Source: Metellina segmentata (lineage: Eukaryota; Arthropoda; Arachnida; Araneae; Tetragnathidae). Taken from it: a stretch of 64,000 bases of DNA. The position numbers were made by a program, and so were the translations under genes. Positions 18,121-30,332 of this stretch are shown here, piece after piece (positions within the stretch are counted from its first letter, which is position 1; each line of letters begins with the position of its first letter). Location of the stretch: positions 9,742,137 to 9,806,136 of the forward strand of contig OX375872.1 in the NCBI GenBank assembly GCA_947359465.1, written 5' to 3'. The notes below the pieces were generated by a model. The model ran no database searches, was not told where the DNA came from, and saw only the letters and a list, made by a program, of their open reading frames with translations.

Positions 18121-20888
18121 GGGTCATTCCACGTGAAATGAGCAAAAATCAGGAAAAACCTGTGGCCGTATGGTAATGGATTTTCATGAAATTTGGTACA
18201 GGGGTTTAGTTTATGCATAAATAATGATATCCAAAAAATTTAGGTTCAAAATGAAATATTTTCGAAGTTTTAGGCAATGAAGACATGTTTGAAGCTTTAG
18301 GCATGTTTGAAGTTCTGTGTCTTAAAAACTACTTAACGTAGACAAACATATTTTACATCTCTGTAACCTGTACAAAATTTTTTTGTTTTATTTTTGCCCC
18401 CCCCCCCCCCCCCAACAATTTTAAACAAACATCATATTTAACCTAAAATTTAGTTGCAAAAAATGGAAAATTGTCATTTTTGACAGAATTAAAAACATTT
18501 CTATGGGCTAAAGAAATTTTAAGACATCGTTACAATTTATGCTAGTTACAGTGCTAGGTATGATAAAATTACTGATAGAGTTTGGAAATCGCCTTTTAAT
18601 TCTTTCATCTTCAAAATAGCTAAAGAAAATAACAAAATGAAAATTTTCTACTCTAAATAGGCATAAGAAATGAAGGACAGCTTTGATAAAACCAACATTT
18701 CACAGGAATACTGTTTAGTATGTTTATTACTTCTAAATTTTTAATTGGTTATTTACTAAAAATAGGGATTGTTATCTCAGTCCTAAGGCAACAGTAATAA
18801 AATCAAAATCACAACATTTGCTTCCCAGTCTATGTATATTGTATATTACGAAAATTTCAATGATAACAGAGAAATTAAAACAGATAATGAAACCATAAAA
18901 GTTAACAAAGACATACCAAATCATTTAAAAAATAAAAAGTGAACTATAAAAGCAGAAAAAATCAGTGTCAAAACAAGCTTAAAAATCTCAACTTAGTATC
19001 ATAGATATTAATACTTTCTTCTAATTACCTTTTCAAATTCACTATGTGGTAGAACTGCCATGTTAAATTTTGCATCTCTAATATTATAAAAGGAAGTGTT
19101 TGTCTGTTTATTTGTTTGTTTCTTGCCCGAAAAGTCCTGATGAATCTATGACACTTACAGTAATGGGATTTGGCACACAGTTAATCCGAATTTTTTGCAA
19201 TTTTTGGGTCGAGGTGAATTTTAAAATTCAATATAGAACATTTTTAAATGAATTTATTAGTATTTTCACCGTTCTTCCTTCTTCCGCGGAATGAAGAAGG
19301 ATCAAAATTTAGACTATTCGCCCTCACGTCACCTTGACGTCAGCCTTTGAAACCAACCATGCCAAATTTTTTTCATCTCCCGTCTAGAATGGAAGATAAC
19401 AGATTCGAATGACCTTCGTTTGATTCGAGATTCATTCATTTTGATGTTCTGAGAAACGGATTCGAGTGTGAAATTATTAAAGTTATCACTGGTGTTCTTT
19501 AGTGCTTTTTTTCTACCTCAGCGATCGTTAAAGATAGAATAAAAATTTTAACGGATTTGAAATCTGCAAAAAATTTTACACTGGTTAGATACCTTTTACG
19601 TTTGATTTTCTTTCAAAAATAATTTGTCAAGAAATATTTACATTTTTTGGTTTGCGAAGCAAACCAACGTCACCGGCAATGTGACCCCCACGGTCACGAG
19701 CCGCACATGTGTGTCACGGGCAACACCACGGGCAATTCCGTTATGGCTGTTATCCAATAGGCGATGAATTCCCATTTGGTTTGCGAAGCAAACCAATAAC
19801 CCCACAAAAGCAACTGGCACGGGCAACGCCGGTTTAGCCACGTAGTGGCTAGTCTTCTATAATTGAAAGCTTTTTTTTTTTTTTTGCGCTGCCGAATTCT
19901 TTTTACATTTTTTACTTCGTTTGCTGGTGATTGTGATAAATAAGAAACACGAATTTGTGACGTACGATTGGGAATAGGAATATAGCAATGATAGTTACGC
20001 GTACCCGTAATGGCTGCGGTCACTGATGGAACACACTTCTGGATTGCGATAAAACATTCGCCTGTGTTCGAAAGCTTTGGGTTTAGCAAACCAAGCACAT
20101 TTATAACCATAATTCACTTAATGGTGTTTATTTATTCTGCCTTTGAATGTCTTTGAAAGGCGGAAATGGATGTCTTACTGTGGTGTTCCCGCCTTTTTTG
20201 ACTCATGCGATAAAATAAAATGATTATTTCCATCTAGTTAAAAATGTTCCTGGGACGAAAATAAACAAATTACAATGATGGAAATTTCAGGACAGATAAT
20301 ATACATCTTGACACATAATACTGAAAATTTGTGAGGTTTTCGGAGTTGTCCATCACAATAAAATTTGTATTAAAAAAATAGAAAAATCGCTGTTTCCAAT
20401 TATTTTACTTTTTCATTATTTTCTTCCAAAACTAAGAATAGAAACACAATCACTAAATTATACCAAACTTTTAGATAAAAATAATTGGTTAAGAATAATT
20501 TTTGATACTGCCATTCTCCATTTTTAGAGGTACTAGAGCAATTTGAAATTTGTATTAAAAAGGCAAAATCTCTATTTTCGCTGATCCCTGAGAATGAGAA
20601 GTGACGGATTCAAAGCTATATTCTGACATTTCCTAAAAGAGAGAGACCTTTTACTGAAGAATGTAACAATATAAAACTTTTCAAGCTATAAACAATAAAA
20701 ACTTTTTAAGTTGAATTTTTTTTTGTGGCCTTGAACTTTAAAGTTGAATAAAAATAAAATATACATTTTGGACATCTAATGTTTGGCAGTTCCTCCTTAC
20801 TACATGTGATCTATTTAAAAATGAATTTTCATTAAAATCAATGATGTGTCAGCCACAGCCGATTTGCTCAATTTGCGTGGCATGACCC
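18121..20888. mobile_element. 2768-bp TIR element inserted in the hAT gene, 4-bp TSD
   Basis: The ends are inverted repeats of about 28 bp beginning GGGTCATTCCACG and, on the other strand, GGGTCATGCCACG. ACCT flanks both sides (18117-18120, 20889-20892). Removing the element plus one ACCT restores the hAT reading frame exactly, which fixes the boundaries. No transposase is recognised inside; a poly-C run lies near 18,399-18,414 and a Helitron at 19075-19852. Superfamily not assigned. Confidence 0.8.
19075..19852 (+). mobile_element. Non-autonomous Helitron
   Basis: It starts TCTCTAATATTATAAAAGG after an A and ends with a hairpin AGCCACGTAGTGGCT followed by CTAG and a host T, the Helitron rule. 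A TTTGCGAAGCAAA palindrome occurs twice inside. A second copy is at 25597-26105 on the minus strand. Confidence 0.8.
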
Positions 20889-20892
20889 ACCT

Positions 20893-21060
20893 GCTACATA
20901 TCCTGCACTATGGACTATCGCGAGAAAGTTTTTGATAGCTTCATACCTCGTGGAAAGGGGTTTCAGCGCGGTTGCCAATCTCCTTACAGAAAAAAGAAAC
21001 AGATTGGAAATCACTCATCGATTTAAATTGAAACCTGACAAAATTGAAGCCAAATATTGA
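20893..21060 (+). pseudogene. hAT transposase C-terminal region, second piece
   Basis: The frame contains TYPALW, FLIASYLVERGFSAVANLL and EKRNRLEI, the hAT dimerisation-region signature, and ends at a TGA at 21058-21060. It continues the frame interrupted at 18120. Confidence 0.8.
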
Positions 21061-21532
21061 AATTTTGCTATCAAAGCATCAGGCTCATCTCTCCCATTAA
21101 CTCCCATTAAAGGCATTGATTTTGTGCATTTATTTTACGTAAAAAATGTCACTCGATTTGCATATTGTGTCGTTTTAATTAATAAATGTATAACTATAAA
21201 ACTAACCCCCCCCCCCATATATTTTTATCTTAAAATGTTCCACTCTACAGTAAACCGTATCCAAGTGAGTAGCTCTGTGTCAGCTTCAAAAATACATTTA
21301 AAGGTGGTGAATGTGTAAAAAATCAATATTAGGAAAGCAGGGGGAAAAACCAAAACAGAAAAAATCGGCACGGGGTCTACGGGACAAACAAGTTTGGGGA
21401 CCTCTGATTTAGACGAATAGTGATACTATGGAAGCACTGCACTTCTAAATTGAAGTTAAAGGCGCTGTGGAATTGAATATGTATTTCGACGTATTCGCAA
21501 TTGAAGAAAATTTAATATAAAACCGAAATAAG

Positions 21533-21535
<3 letters not shown>

Positions 21536-21614
<79 letters not shown>
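21536..21614. repeat. (AT)n microsatellite
   Basis: About 79 bp of pure AT dinucleotide. Confidence 0.95.
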
Positions 21615-21615
<1 letters not shown>

Positions 21616-21717
21616 CTCGGTTACAGTGTAAGATTGGATTTGCATTATTAGACAGTTCTAACGTTCAGTTAGCTGCCGTCAAGGTGTCGTCAGGTCCTTT
21701 CACCATGTGGGAGGGAA

Positions 21718-21912
21718 GTGGTCAAGCCTCCTTCCTTATTATCTTTACTCAATCAGTTCAAGAGAGATGTATGTGCTTATCCTATAGACCCCACACCAAG
21801 AAAAACCGGTAAACGACAAAGTGTGGCGATGACTATCCATCTGGTCAAGAGGATACAGTGTCCAGACCATAGACGATATGATCTGGACGGTCAAGACCTC
21901 TTTCTGCGATAG
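21718..21912 (+). pseudogene. Possible piggyBac transposase C-terminal fragment
   Basis: A 64-residue open stretch includes LLNQFKRDVCAYP and HRRYDLDGQDLFLR. The second resembles the conserved segment before the terminal cysteine domain of piggyBac transposases, but no catalytic residues or ends are visible. Weak call. Confidence 0.25.
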
Positions 21913-22592
21913 CTAATTTTTCTGGGAATTCTTGTCTATTCTTTATCTTAATGGTCAAGGGTCTAACCAGAATGTGAAGCTTGATTTTTTGGGGCCTTGG
22001 GCAAATAAGGCTGCAATGACCCAAACCAATTTTTTTTAAAATTTAAAATGAAGATAACCATATTATTTCCAAAAAAATACTGTTCCCAGTATTAATTTTT
22101 GGGTTACACTAGTCCAGTTACTAGCTACTGGTAAAAGGTTGTTTTCAGTTCAAAACGGAACTTGTGAGACAATAAAGGGTGATTGGGTTTTAGGGCGCAA
22201 ATGCCATAGTTCACCAATCTGCGCCAAACACGCTTCAAGTAAGATACACAAAACTTTCAACGCATCTGTATGTCCATTTACCTGATGCTTCTGCTTGGCG
22301 TAATAGAGTTAAACATAGCACTTTCTTCGAAAAAACCATATGTTAAAAAGCTTTACATTTCTGTTATTCTATTTGACATTGGGCTGATTTAAACAGAAAA
22401 CGTGACTGCACATGAAACTTAAAATTCACTTTTAAATGGTTATTATTGAAAATATCTCTGTCAAAGGGGTGCCCCGTAGCTACAGTCTGTGTAGTGTAGT
22501 GTTGTTTTTACTCCACAGCTCACTTAATGACTAAATAACCACATCTTTCTAAAGAATCCATGGATTCTTTCAACCTTTAGAAGAAATTAATT

Positions 22593-22996
22593 GATCCTTT
22601 CTTAAGGATAGAATCTCTCTATTTAGAACGATTTGATTGGTAATTGGAAAAGAATCCTTTTGAAATATTCTATTGCTCATTTCGTTCGAATATAATTATT
22701 TGGAATGATTCTTTTGGTCAGGAAGATCAAAATTGGGTTAGAAGTCATGAGGGGAAGACTGGAAGAAGTAATTAAAAATGGATACATTTTATTAATTGAT
22801 TGGTCTTTTCCTAAGGATAGAATCTCTCTTTGAAACGATTTTATTGGTCAATTCATTGGAATAGTATCCTTTTGAAATATTCTATTGCTCATTTCGTTAG
22901 AATATAATCATTTGGAATCATTATTTTGATCAGGAAGTCAAAATTGGTTATGGAAATCATGAAGAGAAAACTGGGGGAAGCACTTAAAAATGGATA
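22593..22996 (+). repeat. Tandem repeat, 2 x about 200 bp
   Basis: Two units contain AAGGATAGAATCTCTCT, CCTTTTGAAATATTCTATTG and CTCATTTCGTT in the same order. They are related to the GGATTCTATT family at 14,040. Confidence 0.6.
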
Positions 22997-23227
22997 AACT
23001 TCATTCAAAATTTGTTTCGATAAATGTTTTTAAATGTCATTTTATGAACCTGTTTGTTTCAGAAGTATGACTTGAATTAAAATAACATTTACAGCCTGTT
23101 TTTGCAGTCACTTTTAAATTTTTATATTTGACAGCAAAAAAGCAATTAGGATTTTCTTGTGAATTAAAAATTGTTTTATTACCCCATAAAATCTTTAATT
23201 GGTCGGACTGTATTGTGGATTTGAAGG

Positions 23228-23690
23228 GAACTTTGAAGGTAAAAGAATGAGAAGCCTTAAGACAATACAGGAACTATAGTGTAGTGTTACTGCAACTAAC
23301 CTGTTATTTTTAATTAGATAACTGTACAAAAAAAAGAGAATTTTAGTAAATTAGGGGAAAACTACAGTCTTTAGACATCATAGGAGCAGTAGTGTTAGTG
23401 CAATTTACGTGTTTTTTTTTTAATTAGAGAACTGTGCAAAAGAACATAAGAATCGAAATAAATTAGGGGGAAATTGGCAGTCCTAAGTCATTACAAGAAT
23501 TTTAGTGGTACTGCACACACAATTGTGTTTTTTTTTTTTTAATTAGAGACTTACAAAAGAAAATAAAAGCAACTTAAATTATGTTAAAATTAACTGTCCT
23601 AAGACATTACAGGAGTTGTAATGCTATAGTAGTTTTCCGTTTTATTACAATTAGAAAACTGCAAAAAGAAAATGAAATTAAGTTAGGAAG
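23228..23690 (+). repeat. Degenerate tandem repeat, about 4 x 115 bp
   Basis: Each unit has a CCTAAGACATTACAGGA-like block, a run of T followed by AATTAGA and ACTG, and an AAAGAAAAT-type block. Confidence 0.55.
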
Positions 23691-25596
23691 ACGTGATATA
23701 AATTAAAATCGAAAATAGTTAATTTTTCCGAATTAATACATTTTAATATGAAGAAATTGAAGTTTTAAATGTTTGAATTGCATTCTTTTTCAATACTGAT
23801 AGAAGCTTTTAAAAATTATTTTTAGTTTTAAAAGTATTTGTCATCTGTCTTAGGGAGTATAAGCAGATAAATTGAATGTGGTTTTTTGTTTCAAATTCCA
23901 TCTCTGGCAATGAAATTATTGAGCAACGTTTAGCGTTTGTCTGTTTCACCCACTGTGGAAAGCGAGTTTGACGTGCAGTTTTGTTTAGCGAGATAACGGA
24001 GAGCATGTCATTTCCAAACAAGGTTTCACACATTTCATTTGTCGTCTTTTACTCCACTGCACCCCAGGTTGTTTCACATCAAAAATAGACTGCGAATCAA
24101 AGGAAGGATAACGAAATCGGGATCGTAAATCACCAGAAACAAAACAAATGCAAGAAAAGGCTATTTTTTTGTGCAAGTCAGACATTAAAATGCTGCGAAG
24201 AGCCGCACGCTTGAACGTGCGATTAAAAAAAATAAAATCCTATCTACTCAGATAAAAATACGCTCTTCTGTCCACTCAAGTGAGTCATTAAAACAAATTA
24301 TATATAGATGCAGTGCGAAAAAGTTCCCAACGGAAAAATATCGTGGCGCCATCGTGTGTGAGACTAGACGATTATTTCTGTAAATGTAATCTTGATTTAA
24401 GGTATCCGGACACGCTGGAGGTCGTTTTTTATTTTAATGTGATATAGAAACATTTTAATAATATTTTTATGTGAAGTGTTATTAAAAAACACATTGGGCT
24501 ATAAATATTTAAATTATTTTTAATAATTTTGTAAAACTGATAAATATGTATAAAAATTTAAGGAAATGTATGAAAAACTTCAAATGTGCTACAGAAAAAT
24601 CTATTCAATTAATTTGAAAATTAATGCTTCCAAAATAAACAACATGCAACTGTCTAGTGAATGAACTACAGTCAAAAATATATTTAAAAGAACAAAAATT
24701 CGACAAGCGATCGAAAAATGAATGCAAGATTTTTGACAGTTTTACAGTCAGATTTCTTAAATAAAGAGCCAAATTTAAAAACTCTTCAACTCATCATAAT
24801 TATTATAGTTCATTCATAAGACAACATTATGAAAAACAAGTTCTCAAATTTATATTAATAAATTTTAGTTATCAATAACTTTTTGTGTAATTGACATTTG
24901 TGTAATTGACATTGTGTAAACATTTGAAGTGAAAAAATAATGCAAAAATATTAATTTAGAGTAAAAGCAGTTTGAAGTGTATCGTTTGCTCTCTCCTTGC
25001 TTTTACTGTTTGCGTAAACAATTTTGTTCTTCACTTCTCTTTAAAAATGTTCACACTATTTCCAAAAGAAAAACCATTTAAACACTTAAGAAACCTTTCT
25101 AAAATTATATTTGTAAAAAAAAGTAAATTTTAAATTTAAATTTTGAAGGTTTTTGGTCTTTTTTTGTCCAATTCCGATGGTTTCCAAACCTACTTCCGGT
25201 TTTCCCGTCTTGATTAAAATCGTAATATCTCTTCAACTAATTTACTTAGAGAAAAATCAAATATTCTTTGGAAAGTCAAATAAATACTCTATCAAATAAG
25301 ATCCAAAATCTGCTTTTTGAATATTTGGTCAAAAATGACATTTTCAACGTGTTATGATACCTTAAGGCCTTATTTATAGAGCTTGGGTGAAATTTTCACA
25401 GAATGCACCTTATAGGACTGCAGAAACTTCTGCAAAATTTCAGCTCCGTTTTTTTTTTCAAACGCCTTTTTCGCGAACACTACTTTTGCAGAAGTAAAAT
25501 GAAAGTTCACTATCATAATGTTCTGATTGGGCTGTGTTTTTAAGTTGAGTTTTTTAAGAGTTATCAAACTTTTAATTTTTGTACGTAGATTGATAA
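23691..25596. other. AT-rich stretch without recognised features
   Basis: Only short frames are present. I see no gene, element ends or structured RNA. Confidence 0.4.
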
Positions 25597-26105
25597 CTAG
25601 CCACTGCTTGGCTAGCCCGGCGTTGCCCGTGCCCGTGGTGTAAAATCCGTTGAAATTTTTACTCTATCTTTAACGGTCTACGAGATAGAAAAAAGAACTA
25701 CATAACTGAAGTTAAAAAATTTTTATCCTCTCTGGAAAATCATTCCTCGGCGCAAAATGAAAGCGGAAACGGAAAAAATAAATTTAGAATCTTGTCCGCG
25801 TTCTCCGTGATGAAAAAAACTTGGCATGATTCCAATGGATGTCGGCAAGGTCCGTGGGTAGAAAAGTCAAGATTGGGGTGGTTCTTCTTCGGAAGAAACG
25901 CGTTGAAAAACCCGATGGACTAAACTATTAAATTCATTTAAAAATCTTCTAGATTGAATTTTAAAATTCGCCCCGACCCAAAAATTGCAAAAAATTCGGA
26001 CTACCTGCTTGCCAAATCTAATTGCTGTAAGTGCCATAGAATCGTCATGATTTTGCGACAAGAAACAGACAGACAAACAAACACTTCCTTTTATAATAGT
26101 AGAGA
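25597..26105 (-). mobile_element. Non-autonomous Helitron, second copy
   Basis: On the minus strand it begins TCTCTACTATTATAAAAGG and ends with the hairpin AGCCAAGCAGTGGCT plus CTAG and T. It shares the AAGTGTTTGT and TTTTTTGCAATTTTTGGGTC blocks with the copy at 19075 and is shorter. Confidence 0.75.
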
Positions 26106-26866
26106 AGTTGGTATTAAGACAGAGAAAAAACGACGTATATGCACAAATTAAACATCGCGTAATTGTTTTCAGTAACATGCAAAAACTCTGGGGCTCATGA
26201 AAATATACCGTTTTTTCTGTGCTTTAAAATCCTAAGCTAATTATAATTCCTGCTTGTGAAAAAATAAAGCATACAGGAATTGCGAATCATTTTTTAAATA
26301 AGTATCTTCAACTAATTTTATAGAGCTAACTAAATCCGATAATGAGAATCAAAACGTCTAAATGTAGCAGGGGATCAGGAGAAATGTTGACTCAAAAATC
26401 ATTAAAAACGGGAATTGTCGTATGTCCCATCGCCACTGATATGTATTTTTTTGCACTAGCAGTTAGAAAAATAAAATACACAAACCAAAGTTTGTAACGA
26501 ATTGAGCACAAATCTATTCAAATAAAGATGGAGTACTATATTAATTATAGTCAAAATCAGTTAAACAATTCCAGGCATCAAACAAAATTTTTTTTTTCAA
26601 ATCTGTGAATCAACCAATTTAAGGTTGGATAGTTCTGCTTGTAATTGACGAGAAAAAGACCAGACGGAAAAATAGTTAGCTGTCATCCATGCCCTAGCCT
26701 CCAGTATCGATCTTAAGTGCTAAGGGGCCAGCAAAAGTCCGGTCGAAACTTTAGCGACTAGTCAGAAATCGGGTTACTGCAACAGCTTCTGCCTTGTGGT
26801 ATGCATTACTTACTTGAGTTTCTATAAAGATCGCAAAGGTTCTTTTTTTTGTCTTGACGCACATTA
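26106..26866. other. Non-coding stretch without recognised features
   Basis: AT-rich DNA with short frames only. Confidence 0.35.
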
Positions 26867-27078
26867 GGACCGCGGTAGCTCGGTTGGAAGAGCATCCAAT
26901 TAGCAACCGGAGGGTTGTGAAATCGAATCCAACCAAGGACCGTCGTGTACAAGGGGGTTGATGCACGTTAAATCCGTCGTGGCCTTAAATGTCCTCACGT
27001 TGGCGTGATGTAGAAGTTTGAAGATTGGGGTGTGCCAGTTCAGATGTTGCCTCGTCATCTGACCGTGGTTCCAAATGA
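26867..27078 (+). repeat. SINE copy, head type A, 3' truncated
   Basis: The head reads GTAGCTCGGTTGGAAGAGC and then a degraded B-box AATCGAATCC; the body is present to GACCGTGGTTCC. Confidence 0.75.
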
Positions 27079-27929
27079 TGTAGTGCAGGGGATCTTACAG
27101 GGCTGTAGTGGAGGGTATACCTCTGGTTTTTCCAGCAAATTCCGCATACCCTCTGCTTTTTCTTAAAAACTACGTACACGCTTTGTTTTTCCTAGAAAGC
27201 AACGCGCGAAACATCAAGTGAAACGCAGATAGCTGTAGAAGGAAAAGAAAAGTTTCAATTTCAAGATATCACCTTGGTACATAATTCAAAAATCAAACCT
27301 ATTAATCGAAAGCAATTTATTGAAAGTATTGTCGATAGAATGAGAAAAATCCAGACTTTGTTCTGATGTTAATGAATGTTAATGACTTTCCGGATGACCC
27401 AATACAATAAATTCCCAATAACACGAACCTTGTGAACACGAATTTGTGCTTAGGTCAACGTTTCTTCAAAGTTCCACAATTCTCCCCTTTCCTCAAACAT
27501 AAAATTAATATAGGCTCTCGATAATTTGAACTTCGATTAATTCGAACATATTTCCCGGTCCTTTGAGTATACCCCATGGGCGCCCGGAGGAAGGGGCAAG
27601 AGGGTGGTTAACACCCTGGCTTGTGGATTTCGTATATATATATATACGCTATTCAAAAGCGTTTCGCCGAAACGATCAATAAATATCAAACTAAAGAGTA
27701 AGATCCTTCCTATTTCATCCTGTCGGAAACACAGTTCGGGTGACGACCTTGTCAACTTGCGTCAGAAAAACTCGTTGCTACGCGTTTAACACAAAACGAA
27801 CTGCAGTGGGAATCCTCAAGACTTAATAATTGTTTATTAATCCTATGAGGAGTTGACACGCATAATTCCACCTGGTGACCCGTAATTTTTCTTGCATGAA
27901 TTTGAACCAAATTTGACCTTCTTGACCAA

Positions 27930-28320
27930 TATAATCTTTCCAGAGGATTCTTTTCCAAAGAAATAGGTAATTTAATTTTTTTCCAAATGATTCTCTCTAT
28001 TCCAAAGAAAGGATTGATTGAATCTTTCCATATAATTCTGTTCTTTAGAGATGAAATATGGAATCTTTCCAAAGGTGGGAAGGTAGCTAAATTAATGTCG
28101 CACTGGAGCAACACAATAACCGGATATTGGTGACGGCCCGAGCTTCCAAAGGATTCTATTCTAAAGAAAAGAGTAATGGAATCTTTACAAAGGTTTCTAT
28201 TTTAAAGAAAGAATAAATGGATATTATGGTAAGAAATACTATTTTAATGAAATGAGCAATGGAATCTTTCCAAAGGATTCGACTCCAAGGAAAGGAGCGA
28301 TGGAATAGCAAAAAAGACTA
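27930..28320. repeat. GGATTCTATTCT / AAAGAAA tandem repeat
   Basis: Several degenerate units of the same family as 14,040-14,600, interrupted near 28,080-28,140 by a short SINE tail-like piece. Confidence 0.55.
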
Positions 28321-28351
28321 TTACAAAAATGTATTTACTATTTCAATATTT

Positions 28352-28624
28352 GTTCAAGGATTAGCAACCGGATAATTGCGATTACAAATTCAACCAAAAG
28401 ACCGTCATTTACAAAGGAGGCTGTAGCATGTTAAATCTGTCGTGGCCTCAAATGTCCTCACGTTGGCATGGTGTGGAAGTTTGGAGAGTGCCAGCCCAGG
28501 TGTAATTCTCGTCAGCTGACCGTGGTTCAAAATTACGACAAGTTGTCCTTGGAAAATTCCCTTCTATATTGCTCCCGGACCGTCGCCAATCAGCCAGTTC
28601 GAAGTTAATCCGATACTTACCTAC
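28352..28624 (+). repeat. SINE copy, head type A, 5' truncated
   Basis: It carries GATTAGCAACCGGATAATTG, the shared body and the tail ending in TTACCTACC. Confidence 0.65.
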
Positions 28625-28660
28625 CTATACCCATGAGTAAGAAGTGTATCAATCTGAGAT

Positions 28661-28775
28661 GAACCTTCCTGGTGGTTGGTCATTGTCAAGATCTTGATGA
28701 TCTCATTAGGAAAGCAAAAGAATTTGAATGGTTAGACATCTCGTCATTAGCAAATTGTTCAGATCTTTTGGAGGG
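28661..28775 (+). mobile_element. piggyBac-type MITE, degraded
   Basis: The sequence runs from CCTTCCTGGTGG to GGAGGG and includes ATCTCGTCATTAGCAAATTG as in the other copies. Flanks are TGAA and TCAA, so the duplication is no longer exact. Confidence 0.5.
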
Positions 28776-28821
28776 TCAACTAACCAGTGAGAAAATTTCT
28801 CAGGGTAAACATCAACAAACA

Positions 28822-29216
28822 CAGAACAAAGTCCCAAATCCGGAATTGTCCAAAATCCAGTCGTTTGGCTAACAGGCCTTTTTTCGTTTTCTCACTTTTT
28901 TCATTTTTTCGACAATTTTTAAAGGGTTTAAACCTGGACCTAATTGATGAAACGACGCAAAATAACGGACTTGTTCAGAGTAAATACCACACAGAAAAAT
29001 TAGAAGAGTTGCTAGTAAAAGTTTTTGTTGCATATTGTATTAAAAAAAGTTTTTTACCTTTTTTTTAAAAATTATTCCTATTTATATATTCTGCTATTTT
29101 ACTATTGTAATCGTAAAATTCACACGGGGGGAGTTAGATTACGTTTTTTTGCCAAGAAATGCAAATAATCCGAAATGGCCGAGGTCCGGAGGATTCCGGA
29201 TTTGGACTTTGTACTG
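28822..29216. mobile_element. 395-bp TIR element, pogo/Tc1-like MITE
   Basis: The left end CAGAACAAAGTCCCAAATCC and right end (reverse complement CAGTACAAAGTCCAAATCC) are inverted repeats. TA follows the right end. No coding capacity. Confidence 0.55.
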
Positions 29217-29514
29217 TACCAGGGAAGCATAATACATTCCATCAATAACTATAGTGCGAGAAGGTAGTAAACCTTGGGTAAACAATGTTAGAACAGGTGT
29301 GAAAGGACTTTAGGATAAGGGCTGCTGGAAGCAAAAGCGTGAATGGCAATCGCGGTGGGTGGTTCCTCCTACAGTCTACAAAACTAGGTCTACAAATCGT
29401 TATCATTTTGCTATCACTTTTGCATCCGAGAGATAAACTTAGAGCCAGAATCGCGCTGAAGACGCCAGATGTGGAAGCGCTTTGTTTACGTTACCACCAG
29501 TCTCCTCATTGAAA

Positions 29515-29704
29515 GGAGGTAGCTCGGTTGGAAAAGCTACGGTTCAGCAACTGGAGGGTTGCGAGTTCGAATCCAATCAAAGATAATCGTGTACAAAGGG
29601 TGCACGTTCAATCTGCCGTAGCCTCTAATGTTCCCACGTTGGCGTAGTGTGGTGCCAGCTCAGGCGTGACATCGTTGTATGACTGTGGTTCAAAATTACG
29701 TTGT
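29515..29704 (+). repeat. SINE copy, head type A, 3' truncated
   Basis: It contains the GTAGCTCGGTTGG head, GGGTTGCGAGTTCGAATCC B-box and a shortened body. Confidence 0.7.
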
Positions 29705-29985
29705 AAAAACGGAGTATGAAGGTTCGAAACTAGGTCCAGCTGAAGACCGTCGTGGTCACGGTGGCTGGTGCACGCTAAATCTGTGGGGGCCTCAAATATC
29801 CTCATGATGGTGTGGTATGAAAGTGGCGTTACAGTTCAAGTGTTGGCCTCAGGTCTCCGTGTCATCAGACCGTGGTTCAAAATTGCAAGGCGCTATCCCT
29901 CGATCTTTCCCTTCGGGATTGATCCTGGACCGACGCGAATAGTTCATTTTGTTGCTCCATTGTTACGTTAATTAACTACCCTCTC
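29705..29985 (+). repeat. SINE copy, head damaged, tail intact
   Basis: A degraded head with GAAGGTTCGAAACTAGG is followed by the body and a tail GTTACGTTAATTAACTACC. It is directly adjacent to the previous copy. Confidence 0.65.
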
Positions 29986-30147
29986 ACTCCCTAATTCAAA
30001 GAAGACTCGTCCAATGTCACGTGAATTGACTGCCAATACGCAGAAACCGGACAGCGATTTAATTTCTCGCCATTTTGGCGATGTTTAGAAAAATTAAGAA
30101 CTGGGTAGAGAGATTCGATAGAAGCTAAAGAAATTCTTACACTTAAC

Positions 30148-30332
30148 TTACGTTGGCGTAGAGTGGAAGTTTGGAGAGTAGGGTGCCAGCTGAGGCATGA
30201 CCTCGTCATCTGACTGTGGTTCAAAATTACGTGGTGTTGTCTTCGGGTCTTTCCCATCGGGTTTGATCCCAAACCGTAACCAATACCTCGTTGCGTTGCT
30301 CCAGTGCGACGTTAACTAAAACATCTACCTAC
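30148..30332 (+). repeat. SINE 3' half, interrupted at its tail by a hAT MITE
   Basis: The body from ACGTTGGCGTAGAGTGGAAG to GCGACGTTAAC is present. The CTACCTAC tail is split by the MITE at 30333-30977 and resumes at 30978. Confidence 0.7.

Larger units (their letters stand above)
16467..21406 (+). mobile_element. hAT element with nested insertions
   Basis: The left end CAGTCATTCCTAAAGTGG and right end (reverse complement CAGAGGTCCCCAAACTTG) form hAT-like terminal repeats. Flanking octamers are ATTTCGAC (16459-16466) and ATTTAGAC (21407-21414), a 7/8 target-site duplication. The interior carries two in-frame pieces of a hAT transposase C-terminus (17980-18120 and 20893-21060). A hAT MITE (17055-17382) and a 2768-bp TIR element (18121-20888) are inserted; without them about 1.8 kb remain, so the copy is internally deleted. 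Confidence 0.75.

Noticed and set aside
21445..21645. Coding frame on the minus strand
   Set aside because: It is a translation of the (AT)n microsatellite (alternating Tyr/Ile).
27390..27560. Second pogo-like element
   Set aside because: Phrases such as CTCGATAATTTGAACTTCG resemble pogo ends, but no inverted partner or TA borders could be found.
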